A stretch of 64,000 bases of DNA from Planctomycetota bacterium (GTDB taxonomy: Bacteria; Planctomycetota; UBA1135). The notes beneath the pieces are model-generated. The model saw nothing but the letters and a program-made list of their open reading frames with translations. It had not been told where the DNA came from and made no database searches. The stretch is from the NCBI GenBank assembly GCA_008501825.1, contig QQUA01000013.1, positions 372,001 through 436,000 on the forward strand, in the 5' to 3' direction. Below are positions 40,908 through 49,975 of this stretch, piece by piece (the first letter of the stretch is position 1; the number at the start of each line of letters is the position of its first letter). The translations under genes and the position numbers were made by a program.

Positions 40908-42326
40908 ATGAGCTTTCCGGTCGAGCTTCAGCGGGCTTTGCAAGCCCGCAGCATGGAATCGGTGTTGCTGCCGGCGCAGCAAAGCGCCGATCACGATAGG
41001 GGAGAGGCCTTGAAACGCTTGGCCTCCGACCTGGCCAAGGTGGATTGGGACCTACTCGACCGCCAGCGTCAGGCATTGGGACAGGGGGCCGAGGCACCCA
41101 CCGGGCGCCTGGAAGCCCCGGAGTTGAAGCCTTCCTCGCAAGAAAACTGTGCTGCCAACGACGACGCCATCGAAGTGGGCTGGCAAGCCCTCCGGGAAGG
41201 ACGGGTGGCCCTGGCGACGGTAGCCGGCGGTCAGGCTTCGCGCCTGGGTTTTGACGGTCCCAAAGGGGCCTATCCCTTGGGGAGCGTCACCGGAGCCAGT
41301 TTGTTCCAGATCTTGGCGGGGAAAGTCCAGCGCTTGAGCCAGCGTTGCGGTCGTCCCCTGACTTGGATCATTCAAACCGGACCGGGCAATCATCAAAGCA
41401 CCGAGCATTTCTTCGCCCAGCGGAATTGGTTCGGACTGGGGCGGGAAAACGTGGAATTGGTCTGCCAGGGAACCCTGCCGGCCCTTTCGCCTCAAGGACA
41501 ATTCCTGCTGTCCGAACCAGGCGCCCTGTTCCGCAATCCCGACGGCCATGGAGGTTTCTATGCCGCCATGCAAAGTTCGGGCTGCCTGGATCGGTTAAAG
41601 CAAAAGGGCGTCGAAACTCTTTTTTACTGCCAAGTCGACAATCCCTTGGTGCGGATGGGGGACCCGGTTTTCTTGGGCCACCACTTGCTGGCCAAAGCTC
41701 AGATTTCGGTCAAGGTGGTGGAGAAAAAAGACCCGGCCGAAAAAGTCGGTTTGGTCGTCCTGATGGACGATCGCACCACCTGCATCGAATACTCCGACTT
41801 GCCGGAAGCCCTGGCCAAGGAACGAGCCGAAGACGGCGGATTGCGGTTCCGAGCCGGCAACATCGCCGTCCACGCCTTTTCGTTGTCGTTTTTGGAAGCC
41901 ATGGCCAACCAAGGTTTGCCCCTGCATCTGGCCCGCAAGCAGGTCTCCGCTTTGCCGGAGCCGGAAGCCGGCAAGGTGAGCGGCTTGGAAGCCCAGCCCC
42001 GCGACGGAGTGAAATTCGAAACCTTCGTCTTCGACGCCTTGCAGGCCGCCGACCGGGCGGTCGTGCAATTGGCCGACCGGGAAGAAGAATTCGCTCCGGT
42101 AAAAAATCGAAGCGGTTCCGACTCGATCGCCACCTCCCGCCAAGCCATGAACGACCAACTCCGGCGCTGGTGCCAACAAGCCCTGCCCGGGGTGAAGCTA
42201 GCGGAAAGCGGCTTGACTGAACTGGCTCCCGGACTGGCTTTGGATCAAGACGATTTGCGTCGCCGGGCCGGAGAATTGGCCTTGGACTTCCAAAATCGGT
42301 TGCTCCATCTAGCCCCCAGGAGTTGA
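40908..42326 (+). CDS. UDP-N-acetylhexosamine pyrophosphorylase, eukaryotic UAP1-type
   Basis: 472 residues of the UDPGP family. Marks are ATVAGGQASRLGFDGPKGAY (nucleotide-binding loop), NPDGHGGFYAAMQSSG, YCQVDNPLVRMGDPVFLGHH, CIEYSDLPEAL, and the sugar-side KFETFVFDALQAADR with REEEFAPVKN. This architecture is that of eukaryotic UAP1 and UDP-glucose pyrophosphorylases, not of bacterial GlmU. It probably makes UDP-GlcNAc or a related UDP-sugar from UTP and the sugar-1-phosphate in the cytoplasm. UAP1-like proteins do occur in planctomycetes and Bacteroidetes, so transfer within this lineage is old if it occurred. Confidence 0.85.
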   Translation: MSFPVELQRALQARSMESVLLPAQQSADHDRGEALKRLASDLAKVDWDLLDRQRQALGQGAEAPTGRLEAPELKPSSQENCAANDDAIEVGWQALREGRVALATVAGGQASRLGFDGPKGAYPLGSVTGASLFQILAGKVQRLSQRCGRPLTWIIQTGPGNHQSTEHFFAQRNWFGLGRENVELVCQGTLPALSPQGQFLLSEPGALFRNPDGHGGFYAAMQSSGCLDRLKQKGVETLFYCQVDNPLVRMGDPVFLGHHLLAKAQISVKVVEKKDPAEKVGLVVLMDDRTTCIEYSDLPEALAKERAEDGGLRFRAGNIAVHAFSLSFLEAMANQGLPLHLARKQVSALPEPEAGKVSGLEAQPRDGVKFETFVFDALQAADRAVVQLADREEEFAPVKNRSGSDSIATSRQAMNDQLRRWCQQALPGVKLAESGLTELAPGLALDQDDLRRRAGELALDFQNRLLHLAPRS

Positions 42327-42396
42327 ATTCATTTCTTGCCCTGGGAAGGCTTGACCCGGGATGAGGGGGCCCGGACAATCCCCCTCGCCTTTCGGC

Positions 42397-42483
42397 GCCG
42401 GAGTGGCGGAATTGGCAGACGCGACGGATTCAAAATCCGTTTCCCGCAAGGGAGTGGGGGTTCGAGTCCCCCCTCCGGCACCA
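42397..42483 (+). tRNA. tRNA-Leu (anticodon CAA)
   Basis: Class II tRNA of 87 bases: acceptor GCCGGAG/CTCCGGC, anticodon stem ACGGA/TCCGT with loop TTCAAAA (anticodon CAA, codon TTG), variable arm TTCCCGCAAGGGAG, T arm GGGGG-TTCGAGT-CCCCC and encoded CCA at 42481-42483. TTG is a frequent leucine codon throughout this window, consistent with a dedicated tRNA. Confidence 0.93.
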
Positions 42484-42716
42484 ATTTAAAAGTCCTTATT
42501 GAATCGGATTCGAGCCCATCCCGCCCACTCGGCGGGAGCCCCGTTTCCTGGCGCCTCCGACGCGCCCATCCGCGGGCGGGTTCCGCTCTATCCGCAACTT
42601 TCTCGGGTGCAGCTCCGGTCTGGCCATTCCGCCGGCCTGATTTCAGCGGTAGGCTGAAGATGCCCCTCGCGGGCCGTGATTACCCCAATCGCCCCCCAGA
42701 AAGAAAGCACCTAAGC

Positions 42717-44252
42717 ATGATTCGAACCCTCCTAACGGCTGTCGCCTGTTTGACAGCAGCTGGTTCCCTCCTGAGTCAAAACCCGGGCCAGCACGATGGC
42801 AGTGAACGTTTCGTCGAGCGCCCCGGAGCCCTCGAATTTTCCGGACGCATGATCGTCCGTCCCTGGCAGATGGTCGACCTGCTGCAGCAGGGCCACAGCC
42901 AGAGTAGTGCCCACCTGATCCGCGAAAGCGCGGCGGCACGCCTCGATGGTTGGCGCATTCGCTACTACGAGGACGTGGATGAGCACATCGTTTCGGTCCC
43001 GGCCGGGCTGGATGAAAACAGCTTTGCCGCTCTGCTGGACAGTACCGGCGAGTACCAGTACGTCCATCCCGATTGGATTTGCTACCCGCTGCAGGCGCCC
43101 AATGATCCCAACTACGGCAGCCAGTGGCATCACCAGACCATGTCCTCGGAGATGGGCTGGGACATTCACGTCGGCACCACCGCCACCACCGCCGCTTGGG
43201 TGGACACCGGCGTCGACACCAACCACCCGGACCTGCAAGCGAACTTGGTTTCGGGTTACAACTCGGTCGACAAGATCCCGCAAAGTAGCGGCGGCAACGT
43301 CGAAGACATCAACGGCCACGGCACCCACGTCGCTGGCTGCATCGGCGCCATCGGCAACAATGGCACCGGGGTCGCTGGAGTGGCCTGGGATATGAGCTTG
43401 ATGCCGATCAAGACCAGCAACTTCAGCAGTGGCGGCGCTTACCTTTCCGACATTCTGGACGGCGCTCGCTGGGCCACTTCCAACGGCGCCAAGACCGCCA
43501 GCGCCAGTTACACCGGAGTGGAGAATCCTTCGGTGGGCACCACCGGCACCGAAGTCAAGAACAACGGCGGTTTGTTCTTCTACGCCGCGGACAACTACAA
43601 CCAAAACCACAGCAGTTTTGATTACCCCGACACCATCGTGGTGGGGGGCACCGACCAAAACGACAACAAGGCTTCGTTCTCTTCTTACGGTGTCGCCATC
43701 GACGTGACCGGCCCGGCAGTGGACGTTTGGAGCACCCGCTTAGGCGGCACTTACGGCGGTTCCTCGGGCACCAGCTTCTCGACCCCGCTGGCCAACGGTG
43801 TCACCGCCATGATTTGGTCGGCGAACCCCTACTTGACCCCGGACGAAGCCCAACAAGTCTTGTACGGTTCGGTGGATGACATCGGCGCGCCGGGTGAAGA
43901 CGACACTTTCGGTCATGGTCGCTTGAACTTGCACCAAGCCCTGCTCGACGCCACCCAAGGCAGCATGGATCTTTCCCTCGGCAATTTGACCGCAGGAACC
44001 AGCGCCACCTTGACCGTCACCGGTTCCGCCGGCGGAACGGTTTGGTTCGTGTACTCCCTGGATGGCTTGGCCGCCTATCCGGTGGCTTCCCTTTCCACTT
44101 CTTTGGGCGTCGCCAACCCGGTGCTGTTGGGTAGCTCCAATTCCGGCAGCTTCGTTGGCAACGTTCCCATGGGAACCACTGGAGTCGACGTCTGGTTGCA
44201 GGCGATCGAAAGCGGCAACACTTCCGACGTGGAATTCCGCACCATCATGTAA
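42717..44252 (+). CDS. Secreted subtilisin-family (S8) serine protease
   Basis: 511 residues from ATG at 42717. The signal peptide IRTLLTAVACLTAAGSLLSQ is followed by a propeptide-like region (residues 25-130). The catalytic triad is visible: Asp in AAWVDTGVDTNHPDL, His in DINGHGTHVAGCIG, Ser in GGSSGTSFSTPLANGV. The oxyanion Asn is in FFYAADNYNQ. A C-terminal beta-rich domain of about 100 residues (TLTVTGSAGGTVWFVYSLDG) resembles the end domain of the next secreted protein in the window. A hairpin lies just downstream. The substrate is unknown; extracellular protein degradation is the usual role. Confidence 0.9.
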   Translation: MIRTLLTAVACLTAAGSLLSQNPGQHDGSERFVERPGALEFSGRMIVRPWQMVDLLQQGHSQSSAHLIRESAAARLDGWRIRYYEDVDEHIVSVPAGLDENSFAALLDSTGEYQYVHPDWICYPLQAPNDPNYGSQWHHQTMSSEMGWDIHVGTTATTAAWVDTGVDTNHPDLQANLVSGYNSVDKIPQSSGGNVEDINGHGTHVAGCIGAIGNNGTGVAGVAWDMSLMPIKTSNFSSGGAYLSDILDGARWATSNGAKTASASYTGVENPSVGTTGTEVKNNGGLFFYAADNYNQNHSSFDYPDTIVVGGTDQNDNKASFSSYGVAIDVTGPAVDVWSTRLGGTYGGSSGTSFSTPLANGVTAMIWSANPYLTPDEAQQVLYGSVDDIGAPGEDDTFGHGRLNLHQALLDATQGSMDLSLGNLTAGTSATLTVTGSAGGTVWFVYSLDGLAAYPVASLSTSLGVANPVLLGSSNSGSFVGNVPMGTTGVDVWLQAIESGNTSDVEFRTIM

Positions 44253-44280
44253 GGCCGGCAACTTCCTTCCGGCTTTCACC

Positions 44281-44307
44281 TCCGGCCTCGGGAACTCCGA
44301 GGCCGGA
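44281..44307 (+). terminator. Strong hairpin after the subtilase gene
   Basis: TCCGGCCTCGG (44281-44291), loop GAACT, CCGAGGCCGGA (44297-44307): 11 perfect GC-rich pairs. No T tract follows, so it may be a weak or factor-assisted terminator, or an RNA-stability element. Confidence 0.5.
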
Positions 44308-44350
44308 TGATCGTCAGCCTTCCATTTCCAATAATCATGTCTACAAGCCC

Positions 44351-46000
44351 ATGCTTAGCCACATTTTCCTTCTTCTTTTCAGTTCCCTTCAACAGATCGA
44401 TTCGAAGGGAGGACAGTGGACAGAAGAATTCCGAGCCTCTGGGGTCAGTTTTTACGAAGAGTTTGGAAAAGCTTTGGATTCTTGCAATGATTTAAACGGA
44501 GATGGAGTCTCCGAAATTATCGTAGGAGCAGCGCAAGCAAGCCGTAATGGAATGTTCAGTAATGGCTTGGTGCAAGTCCTCTCTGGTAAAGATGGAAGTC
44601 TTATATTTGAATTTGTTGGCCAACAACAGGATGGTAGGTTGGGAATAGATGTTGGGGCCGCAGATGTCAACGGAGATGGGCTTCAGGATATAGTCGCTGG
44701 TGCATTCGGAGAAAGCCCCGGAGGGGGATTTGAAGGCTCTGCTTATGTCTACTCTGGAAAGGACGGGTCGCTTTTGTATCGCTTCGATGGCAGTGAACCC
44801 ATTGAGGCCTTTGGTATTCGAGTGGGCGGGTTAGGCGACTTGAATCAGGATGGATGCGAAGATTTTTATGTGCATTCAGAGCATCGCGATACTTTCTATC
44901 AAGATCGTGGTGCAGCCGTTGTCTTTTCTGGAAAAGACGGGTCGATCATGTATGAGCTTGGGGGAACGTGGACTGGTGCTGGTGGAAATCAGGCTATTTT
45001 AAACGGAGACATCAATCAAGATGGGTATCCAGACTTTGCTCTTTCTTCGAATCGAAAAGGAGGTGCTGTAACGGTTTATTCAGGATTAGATGGGATTGAA
45101 ATTTACTTTGTTGAAGGCCCTCCACCCAGTGGGTCGATGGGCGGTTCTCTGGATTCTGTTGGTGACTTAAACCAAGATGGAGTGGATGAATTCATTGCCG
45201 GCGCGCCAGGGGCTCGGGAATCCTTGCATGGAGGCATGGCCTATGTTTATTCAGGTCGGACGGGAGAGGTCTTGTTCGTTCTTCGGGGAGAAGAACCCTT
45301 TGCAGTGTTTGGATGGTCCGTTGCTGGGGCGGGAGACACTGATGGCGATGGGTATCAAGACTTCCTCGTTGGTGATCCCTTGTTAAAATTTGGAGGAACA
45401 GGGATAAGAGGTGGAGTTTATTTATTCTCCGGCTTTGATGGAAAACCCATGGCAAGAATTGTAGGGGATGGAAACGAATTGGCCTGTCTTGGAATGATGG
45501 TGCTGGGAATTGGAGATATCAACGGGGATGGCTTGGGTGATATTGTTGCAAGCTCACCCTGCGGTCTGGTTCCTACAAACAATGTCGGAACAGTTGTTGC
45601 TTTCAGCTTCGAACCCTTCCTCAAGCCCGACGCTCGAGAAATCTCTGCTTCCCAAGGAGGCCAGATCACGTTCACACTGGACTTCCCCGTAGAAGAAGCA
45701 GGTAAAGACTACCAATTGTTGGCTTCCTCGACTCAACGTGGTCGCTCCTGGCCGGGAAACGCCATTCCGTTGGCTGAATCTCCGATCCTGGTTCGAATGT
45801 TCAGCCAACCTCCGGCGATCTTCGCCAACGCCACCGGCACCTTGGACGCCGCCGGCGATGCGGTGGCCACCATGGCTTTGGCACCCAATCAAGCCAGCTC
45901 GGCGATCGGCCTCACCTTCCGGTTCTCCGCGGTTTCGTGGGAAAGCCCCGCTGAAGTGAGCGCCGCCTCCGCTACCGCCGAAGTCGCAATCTTGCCTTAA
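44351..46000 (+). CDS. Secreted FG-GAP/integrin-type beta-propeller protein
   Basis: 549 residues from ATG at 44351; the N-terminus (MLSHIFLLLFSSLQQ) is a weak signal peptide. Seven or so FG-GAP blades follow, each with a calcium-binding DxNxDGxxD loop: DLNGDGVSEIIVGA, DVNGDGLQDIVAGA, DLNQDGCEDF, DINQDGYPDF, DLNQDGVDEFIAGA, DTDGDGYQDFLVGD, DINGDGLGDIV. The last 120 residues, from FLKPDAREISASQGGQ, form a separate beta-domain like the C-terminus of other secreted proteins here. Up to about 45600 the DNA is clearly A+T-richer than its neighbours, then it returns to the local G+C-rich style within the same frame. Confidence 0.82.
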   Translation: MLSHIFLLLFSSLQQIDSKGGQWTEEFRASGVSFYEEFGKALDSCNDLNGDGVSEIIVGAAQASRNGMFSNGLVQVLSGKDGSLIFEFVGQQQDGRLGIDVGAADVNGDGLQDIVAGAFGESPGGGFEGSAYVYSGKDGSLLYRFDGSEPIEAFGIRVGGLGDLNQDGCEDFYVHSEHRDTFYQDRGAAVVFSGKDGSIMYELGGTWTGAGGNQAILNGDINQDGYPDFALSSNRKGGAVTVYSGLDGIEIYFVEGPPPSGSMGGSLDSVGDLNQDGVDEFIAGAPGARESLHGGMAYVYSGRTGEVLFVLRGEEPFAVFGWSVAGAGDTDGDGYQDFLVGDPLLKFGGTGIRGGVYLFSGFDGKPMARIVGDGNELACLGMMVLGIGDINGDGLGDIVASSPCGLVPTNNVGTVVAFSFEPFLKPDAREISASQGGQITFTLDFPVEEAGKDYQLLASSTQRGRSWPGNAIPLAESPILVRMFSQPPAIFANATGTLDAAGDAVATMALAPNQASSAIGLTFRFSAVSWESPAEVSAASATAEVAILP

Positions 46001-46548
46001 CGGCTTAAGAAATCAGGTTGCAATCCCGGGCTGGGATCAGACTCTTGCAACCACTTTTCTTGCAGCAAAACCGGCCGTGGGGGTTCGGGAATTTTCTGGA
46101 TGGGATCCCACAGGGAGTTCCAAAGCTGCACCGAACGGCTTTCCGAGGCGCTTCCCGCCGGCTTCCAGTCGGAAACCCCATAACTACAGCCGAGGACCAG
46201 ATGAAATAGCAAAGCCCCCAAAACGCCGAATAGGGCCCCGGTCAATCGAGAAGGGCCGCCCTTGGGCTTGCTCAGCCAACCCAACAAAGCCCGGCGCGCC
46301 AACAGCAGGAGGCCGGCGAAAACCAGGAAGGCCACCGCCTCGCCAAGAGCCCGGGTGGCTTCGGCGCCATCCCCTTCGTTTTGCACTTGTGCCAGCACCG
46401 GACCGGCCAACCAACCGCTGCAAGCCAGGGCTGCCAGCAGTACCAGGAAGCGGCTAAACTGATTGCTGAAACCGCGCAGGAAGCCGGCGGTCAAACCGTA
46501 AGCCAACAAGCTCAGGCCGATCCAATCCAAAGCGTGGAGGGAATGCAC
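45997..46548 (-). CDS. CvpA-like membrane protein
   Basis: About 183 residues from GTG at 46548 (a TTG at 46554 is possible). The N-terminal HALDWIGLSLLAYGLTAGFL with RGFSNQFSRFLVLLAALACS and the later helices (AVAFLVFAGLLLLARRALL, LTGALFGVLGALLFHLVLG) match the four-helix CvpA family, whose best-known member is linked to colicin V export. Function is otherwise unclear. The stop overlaps that of the convergent FG-GAP gene by 4 bases, and the start faces the divergent 542-residue protein. Confidence 0.65.
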   Translation of the reverse strand: MHSLHALDWIGLSLLAYGLTAGFLRGFSNQFSRFLVLLAALACSGWLAGPVLAQVQNEGDGAEATRALGEAVAFLVFAGLLLLARRALLGWLSKPKGGPSRLTGALFGVLGALLFHLVLGCSYGVSDWKPAGSASESRSVQLWNSLWDPIQKIPEPPRPVLLQEKWLQESDPSPGLQPDFLSR

Positions 46549-46577
46549 TCGCAAATTTTACGGCCCACAGCCGCATC

Positions 46578-48206
46578 ATGGCTTTGATCCCGTCCGAACA
46601 AGCTTTGTCCCTGCTCAACGATCTGGAACGGCGAGTCCTTGCCGACCCGGAAGCGGCGGCGGAATGGCATCTTGCCTGGCAAGAATTCGGGAGCGGCACC
46701 GCCGATCCCTCCACCTGGGAAAGATTCCGGCAGTGGTTTTTCATTGAACGCCCAGCTAGTCGATGGGGGGCCCCGCCGTTGACTTTTTTCGCGCCTCAAT
46801 CCATCGACCGGGAAAGCCCCTGGCATTTGCTGATGGATACCTTTCTCGGGATTTTTCAGCGCGGAGAAACCGTTCAAGAGGGTCCATTGACCTTGCAGGA
46901 TTTGTGGACCGGTCGCACCATTTTGGTCGACGGCTGGGGTTCGGCCGACTGGATCGGTGAAAACACTCTGGTCATCGGTCGTTTTCTGGAAAGTTCGATG
47001 GGTCGTTTTCAAGCCATGGCGGGGGTGTTCGCATTGCAAGCCGAAGGCCTTCCCACTGCAGTGCAAGCCGACATTCAACGGATCCACAAAGAAAACCCCC
47101 GCAGCCGGCTGTCGCAATTGGAATGCGAACGCTTATTCGCCACCCATCCGGCGGCCTCCATTCCTGAATCGGCGCAGGTCCACCAGTTCCAGAACCGGTC
47201 CTTGGAATTGGCTTTGGCTCAAGTTCTGGCCGAGGTTCCGGAGTGGGATTTAACTCGCTTGGTGCAGAATTTAGAAGAAGAAGGCCTTTCCGATACTTTG
47301 GCTCGCTTGGCTTTTGAAACCGACGCGGACCTAGAAACTTTGCGCCGCTTGTTGCCGGAATTTCAAAATCAACTGCAACAATTTTCGACGGCTCGACCCC
47401 GTATCCAATCCGAAGAAGCTGCGCCGGAAAAATCCCCGACAACCGAAACCCATTCGCCCGCCGCTTCGGTGGAAGAAGCCTTACAACGCTTCGACGACGG
47501 TCGTTCCCAAGGCCGCTCCTTGGACGCCTTGTTCCGCGATCTCGAAGCCGATTTGGGTTTGGAGGAAGGAAGCTCCTACACCCCGGAACTTGCCTTGGAA
47601 GGCAACGGTTCGGAAAAAATGGGACCGGATCAACTGCCCGGTTTCGGAGTCTTCCTACAAACCTATCAATGGGAAAGGGAGCAAAAGAACCTGCCGTTGG
47701 AGGGACGGGAAAGGCGCAGTTTGCAGGCCTTGGGTTCCTTCTTGGACGCCACGCATCCCCAGGGAATCAACGTACTGAATCTCACGGCGGCGCAAGTGGT
47801 GGCTTTTTTCATGACCGCTCCCGACCCGGAAAGCCTGACCGAAAGGAGGCACGGCCTGGCTTCCTTTTTGGAGTGGTTGCAACAAGAACAGGACGCCCCC
47901 CTGGGAGATTTTGCCGAAGCCTTGCTTGGCGATCTGGGCCATAGGATTTTGGCCTTGGTGCAGATCAATCACGCCCTGGCCGACCAACCCAGGCAACAAT
48001 CGGCGGTCGTGGTTCAGGAACAGCCGTTGGCGGTGGCGGCGGCGGAAGGGGAGTCGGCCTTGGTCGAAGGCTTCCCGCAAGACCTAGCCTCACAAGCCCA
48101 GGCGATCCTCCGGGGCGACCATTTGTACGGCCGCTGGAATCAGGGCCGCTTCCAAATCGGCGCCGTCATTCCCAAGGAAGCCCTGCCGGCGGCGCCGGCG
48201 GGCTGA
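46578..48206 (+). CDS. Large hypothetical protein, helical and acidic
   Basis: 542 residues from ATG at 46578. No signal peptide, membrane segment or known motif. Residues 1-240 look like one globular domain (WERFRQWFFIERPASRWGAP, LVDGWGSADWIGENTLVIG). Residues 270-310 are a low-complexity acidic linker, and residues 330-540 are a second helical domain with VLNLTAAQVVAFFM and LASFLEWLQQEQD. I do not recognise it. Its start faces the CvpA-like gene across only 29 bases, so promoters overlap. Confidence 0.6.
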   Translation: MALIPSEQALSLLNDLERRVLADPEAAAEWHLAWQEFGSGTADPSTWERFRQWFFIERPASRWGAPPLTFFAPQSIDRESPWHLLMDTFLGIFQRGETVQEGPLTLQDLWTGRTILVDGWGSADWIGENTLVIGRFLESSMGRFQAMAGVFALQAEGLPTAVQADIQRIHKENPRSRLSQLECERLFATHPAASIPESAQVHQFQNRSLELALAQVLAEVPEWDLTRLVQNLEEEGLSDTLARLAFETDADLETLRRLLPEFQNQLQQFSTARPRIQSEEAAPEKSPTTETHSPAASVEEALQRFDDGRSQGRSLDALFRDLEADLGLEEGSSYTPELALEGNGSEKMGPDQLPGFGVFLQTYQWEREQKNLPLEGRERRSLQALGSFLDATHPQGINVLNLTAAQVVAFFMTAPDPESLTERRHGLASFLEWLQQEQDAPLGDFAEALLGDLGHRILALVQINHALADQPRQQSAVVVQEQPLAVAAAEGESALVEGFPQDLASQAQAILRGDHLYGRWNQGRFQIGAVIPKEALPAAPAG

Positions 48207-48249
48207 ATCACCCGACGGGCTGCTGAATCACCCGAGCTTGGCCTAAGGA

Positions 48250-48627
48250 TCAGCCTTCTTCAGGCTGATTGATCAGGGGATCCTGATTCAAAAACTGGGT
48301 CCGGACCACCGAGCTGCAAGTCGGCAACAAGGAATCCCAGGGGCATTCGCTGTCCCGCAATACGGACACCCGGTTGTGCTGCAGGCTGACGATATTGACC
48401 CCGGGGACGGCCAGGAGAGAAGCCACGCCAGGATGGGGAACTTTACTCTCCGGGTTGTCGAAGGTTCGACAGCCCTGATCGATGACCGGGTGCGGCAATT
48501 GATAAACCGCCCGGAACGGGTGATAGCCCAATTGGGGCTCCAAAGGATCTTGCTGCTTGTTGGCCATGGCTTCGCCGATTTCGGCGGCCAAGTTTAAAGG
48601 CCTCATCGGGTCGGGAAAAGCCCTCAT
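48250..48627 (-). CDS. Stand-alone NifU/Nfu N-terminal domain protein
   Basis: 125 residues from ATG at 48627 (ATG at 48606 also possible). The segment CRTFDNPESKVPHPGVASLL followed by AVPGVNIVSLQHNRVSVLRD and CPWDSLLPTCSSVV follows the pattern of the Nfu N-terminal domain. The C-terminal iron-sulfur CxxC domain of Nfu is absent, so this is a single-domain protein. A role in iron-sulfur cluster handling is possible but not shown. It lies alone on the minus strand. Confidence 0.55.
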   Translation of the reverse strand: MRAFPDPMRPLNLAAEIGEAMANKQQDPLEPQLGYHPFRAVYQLPHPVIDQGCRTFDNPESKVPHPGVASLLAVPGVNIVSLQHNRVSVLRDSECPWDSLLPTCSSVVRTQFLNQDPLINQPEEG

Positions 48628-48825
48628 CGGAGAAGCCGAGAAGGCCGGGAGGCCTGCGGCCGGGGGACGGCCTCGGCCTCAGTTTTTAGGTCTGATAATA
48701 TATATTATGTTGTTTTTCGTAGAGGAAAAGGCCTGGAAAAGCCCGTTTCAGTGGACAAAGTTCTAGAGTTCTGGGAGCATGAAAATTCCCCTTGAGGCCC
48801 TGAAATCCTCTTAAAAAGGTCATTT

Positions 48826-49347
48826 GTGGAAAAGTCTGTGGAAAAGCTTGTGGAGAACTCCGGGAAAACTCCAGCCAATCAGGAGCAATTTCCCCTAGAA
48901 AGTCTCCACGTCGGTCAGGAATATCGCTCCGAGGCCTTCGCCTTTGACGGCGACAAGATTCAACAGTTCGCCGAGATTTCCGGCGACCGCAATCCGATCC
49001 ACCTGGATCCGGACTTTGCTCGCCGGACCATCTACCGCGGCGTCATCGCCCACGGCCAGTTGGTCGCCGCCATCGCCGCCGGCCTGGCTTTTTCCACCGG
49101 CATCATGGGCAAGAACATCCTGGCGCTGGAATCCACCCACGAACAGTTCTTCCAACCGGTCCGTCCCGGCGATCAAATCTACGGAACGACCCGCATCGAT
49201 TCGGTCGACCCCAGTGCCGCTCGCCGGTGCGGCCGGGTGGTTTGGGTGACCCGGATCTTCAAGGTTCGTGAAAACGGCGACTCGGTTTTGGCCATGGAAG
49301 CCCGTATGAGCACCTTGGTGTTCAAAAAGGCTTATATGCCCAAATAA
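48826..49347 (+). CDS. MaoC-family (R)-specific enoyl-CoA hydratase
   Basis: 173 residues from GTG at 48826; starts at GTG 48838 or 48850 are equally possible because the first residues form a three-fold VEK repeat. The hot-dog domain shows HVGQEYRSEAFAFDGDKIQQ, FAEISGDRNPIHLDPDFARR and GVIAHGQLVAAIAAGL, with the Asp/His dyad. It hydrates trans-2-enoyl-CoA or acyl-ACP, feeding PHA or fatty-acid metabolism. The upstream stretch is A+T-rich. Confidence 0.82.
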   Translation: MEKSVEKLVENSGKTPANQEQFPLESLHVGQEYRSEAFAFDGDKIQQFAEISGDRNPIHLDPDFARRTIYRGVIAHGQLVAAIAAGLAFSTGIMGKNILALESTHEQFFQPVRPGDQIYGTTRIDSVDPSAARRCGRVVWVTRIFKVRENGDSVLAMEARMSTLVFKKAYMPK

Positions 49348-49351
49348 GGCT

Positions 49352-49975
49352 TCACTGGCCAGGGTGGAAATCCAGGCTTGGCTTCAGACCGACCCATCGG
49401 ACTTTCGGCCTCGACGATATATAGGAAATCTTAGATATAGACCCCGTACCGATCTTCAATTCCTCCAAGCGGTTCAGCGGCCAACGAAGCGCCTGAGCTA
49501 CCAGCAACCGGGTCGGCCATAAATGAGACACGATCGCCGCCGGCCCCTTCGGCCCGGAAGCCATGATTTCCTTCCAAGCGGCCAACACTCGAGTTCGAAG
49601 CTGGCCCATGGACTCGCCGCCGTGTTCGTTCCAATACTCCAAATCCCTTTGATGAGCTTGTAATTGACCTGGATAGAGGGTCTCGATTTCCGCCGGCGTT
49701 TTGGCCACCCAAAGACCCCGATCAATTTCCCGAAAACCGTTTCGAACTTCGGCCTGATGGAGCTGGCTTTGCCTTTGCGCCACGGCGGCGGCGCCAAACC
49801 GTGCCCGCTGCAACGGGCTGCAATAGAGTGCTTGCAAGGGCACTCCGGCCAGGAAATCCGCCGCCGCCCGAGCTTCGGCCTGCCCCTTCGAACTTAAAGG
49901 GACTTCCTGCCCGCCGTAAAAAGTCCCGGGCCTCGGGGGCGTTACCTCCCCGTGTCGAATGAGGTAGAGATCCAT
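49352..49975 (-). CDS. Histidine phosphatase family protein (phosphoglycerate-mutase-like)
   Basis: 207 residues from ATG at 49975. The N-terminal LYLIRHGEV holds the phospho-accepting His; the family also shows LYCSPLQRARFGA, FREIDRGLWV and the second His in AAIVSHLWPTRLLV. The size and motif set fit alpha-ribazole phosphatase/GpmB-like enzymes, but no cobalamin genes are near, so the substrate is open. It is convergent with the MaoC gene, with only 4 bases between stops. Confidence 0.85.
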   Translation of the reverse strand: MDLYLIRHGEVTPPRPGTFYGGQEVPLSSKGQAEARAAADFLAGVPLQALYCSPLQRARFGAAAVAQRQSQLHQAEVRNGFREIDRGLWVAKTPAEIETLYPGQLQAHQRDLEYWNEHGGESMGQLRTRVLAAWKEIMASGPKGPAAIVSHLWPTRLLVAQALRWPLNRLEELKIGTGSISKISYISSRPKVRWVGLKPSLDFHPGQ

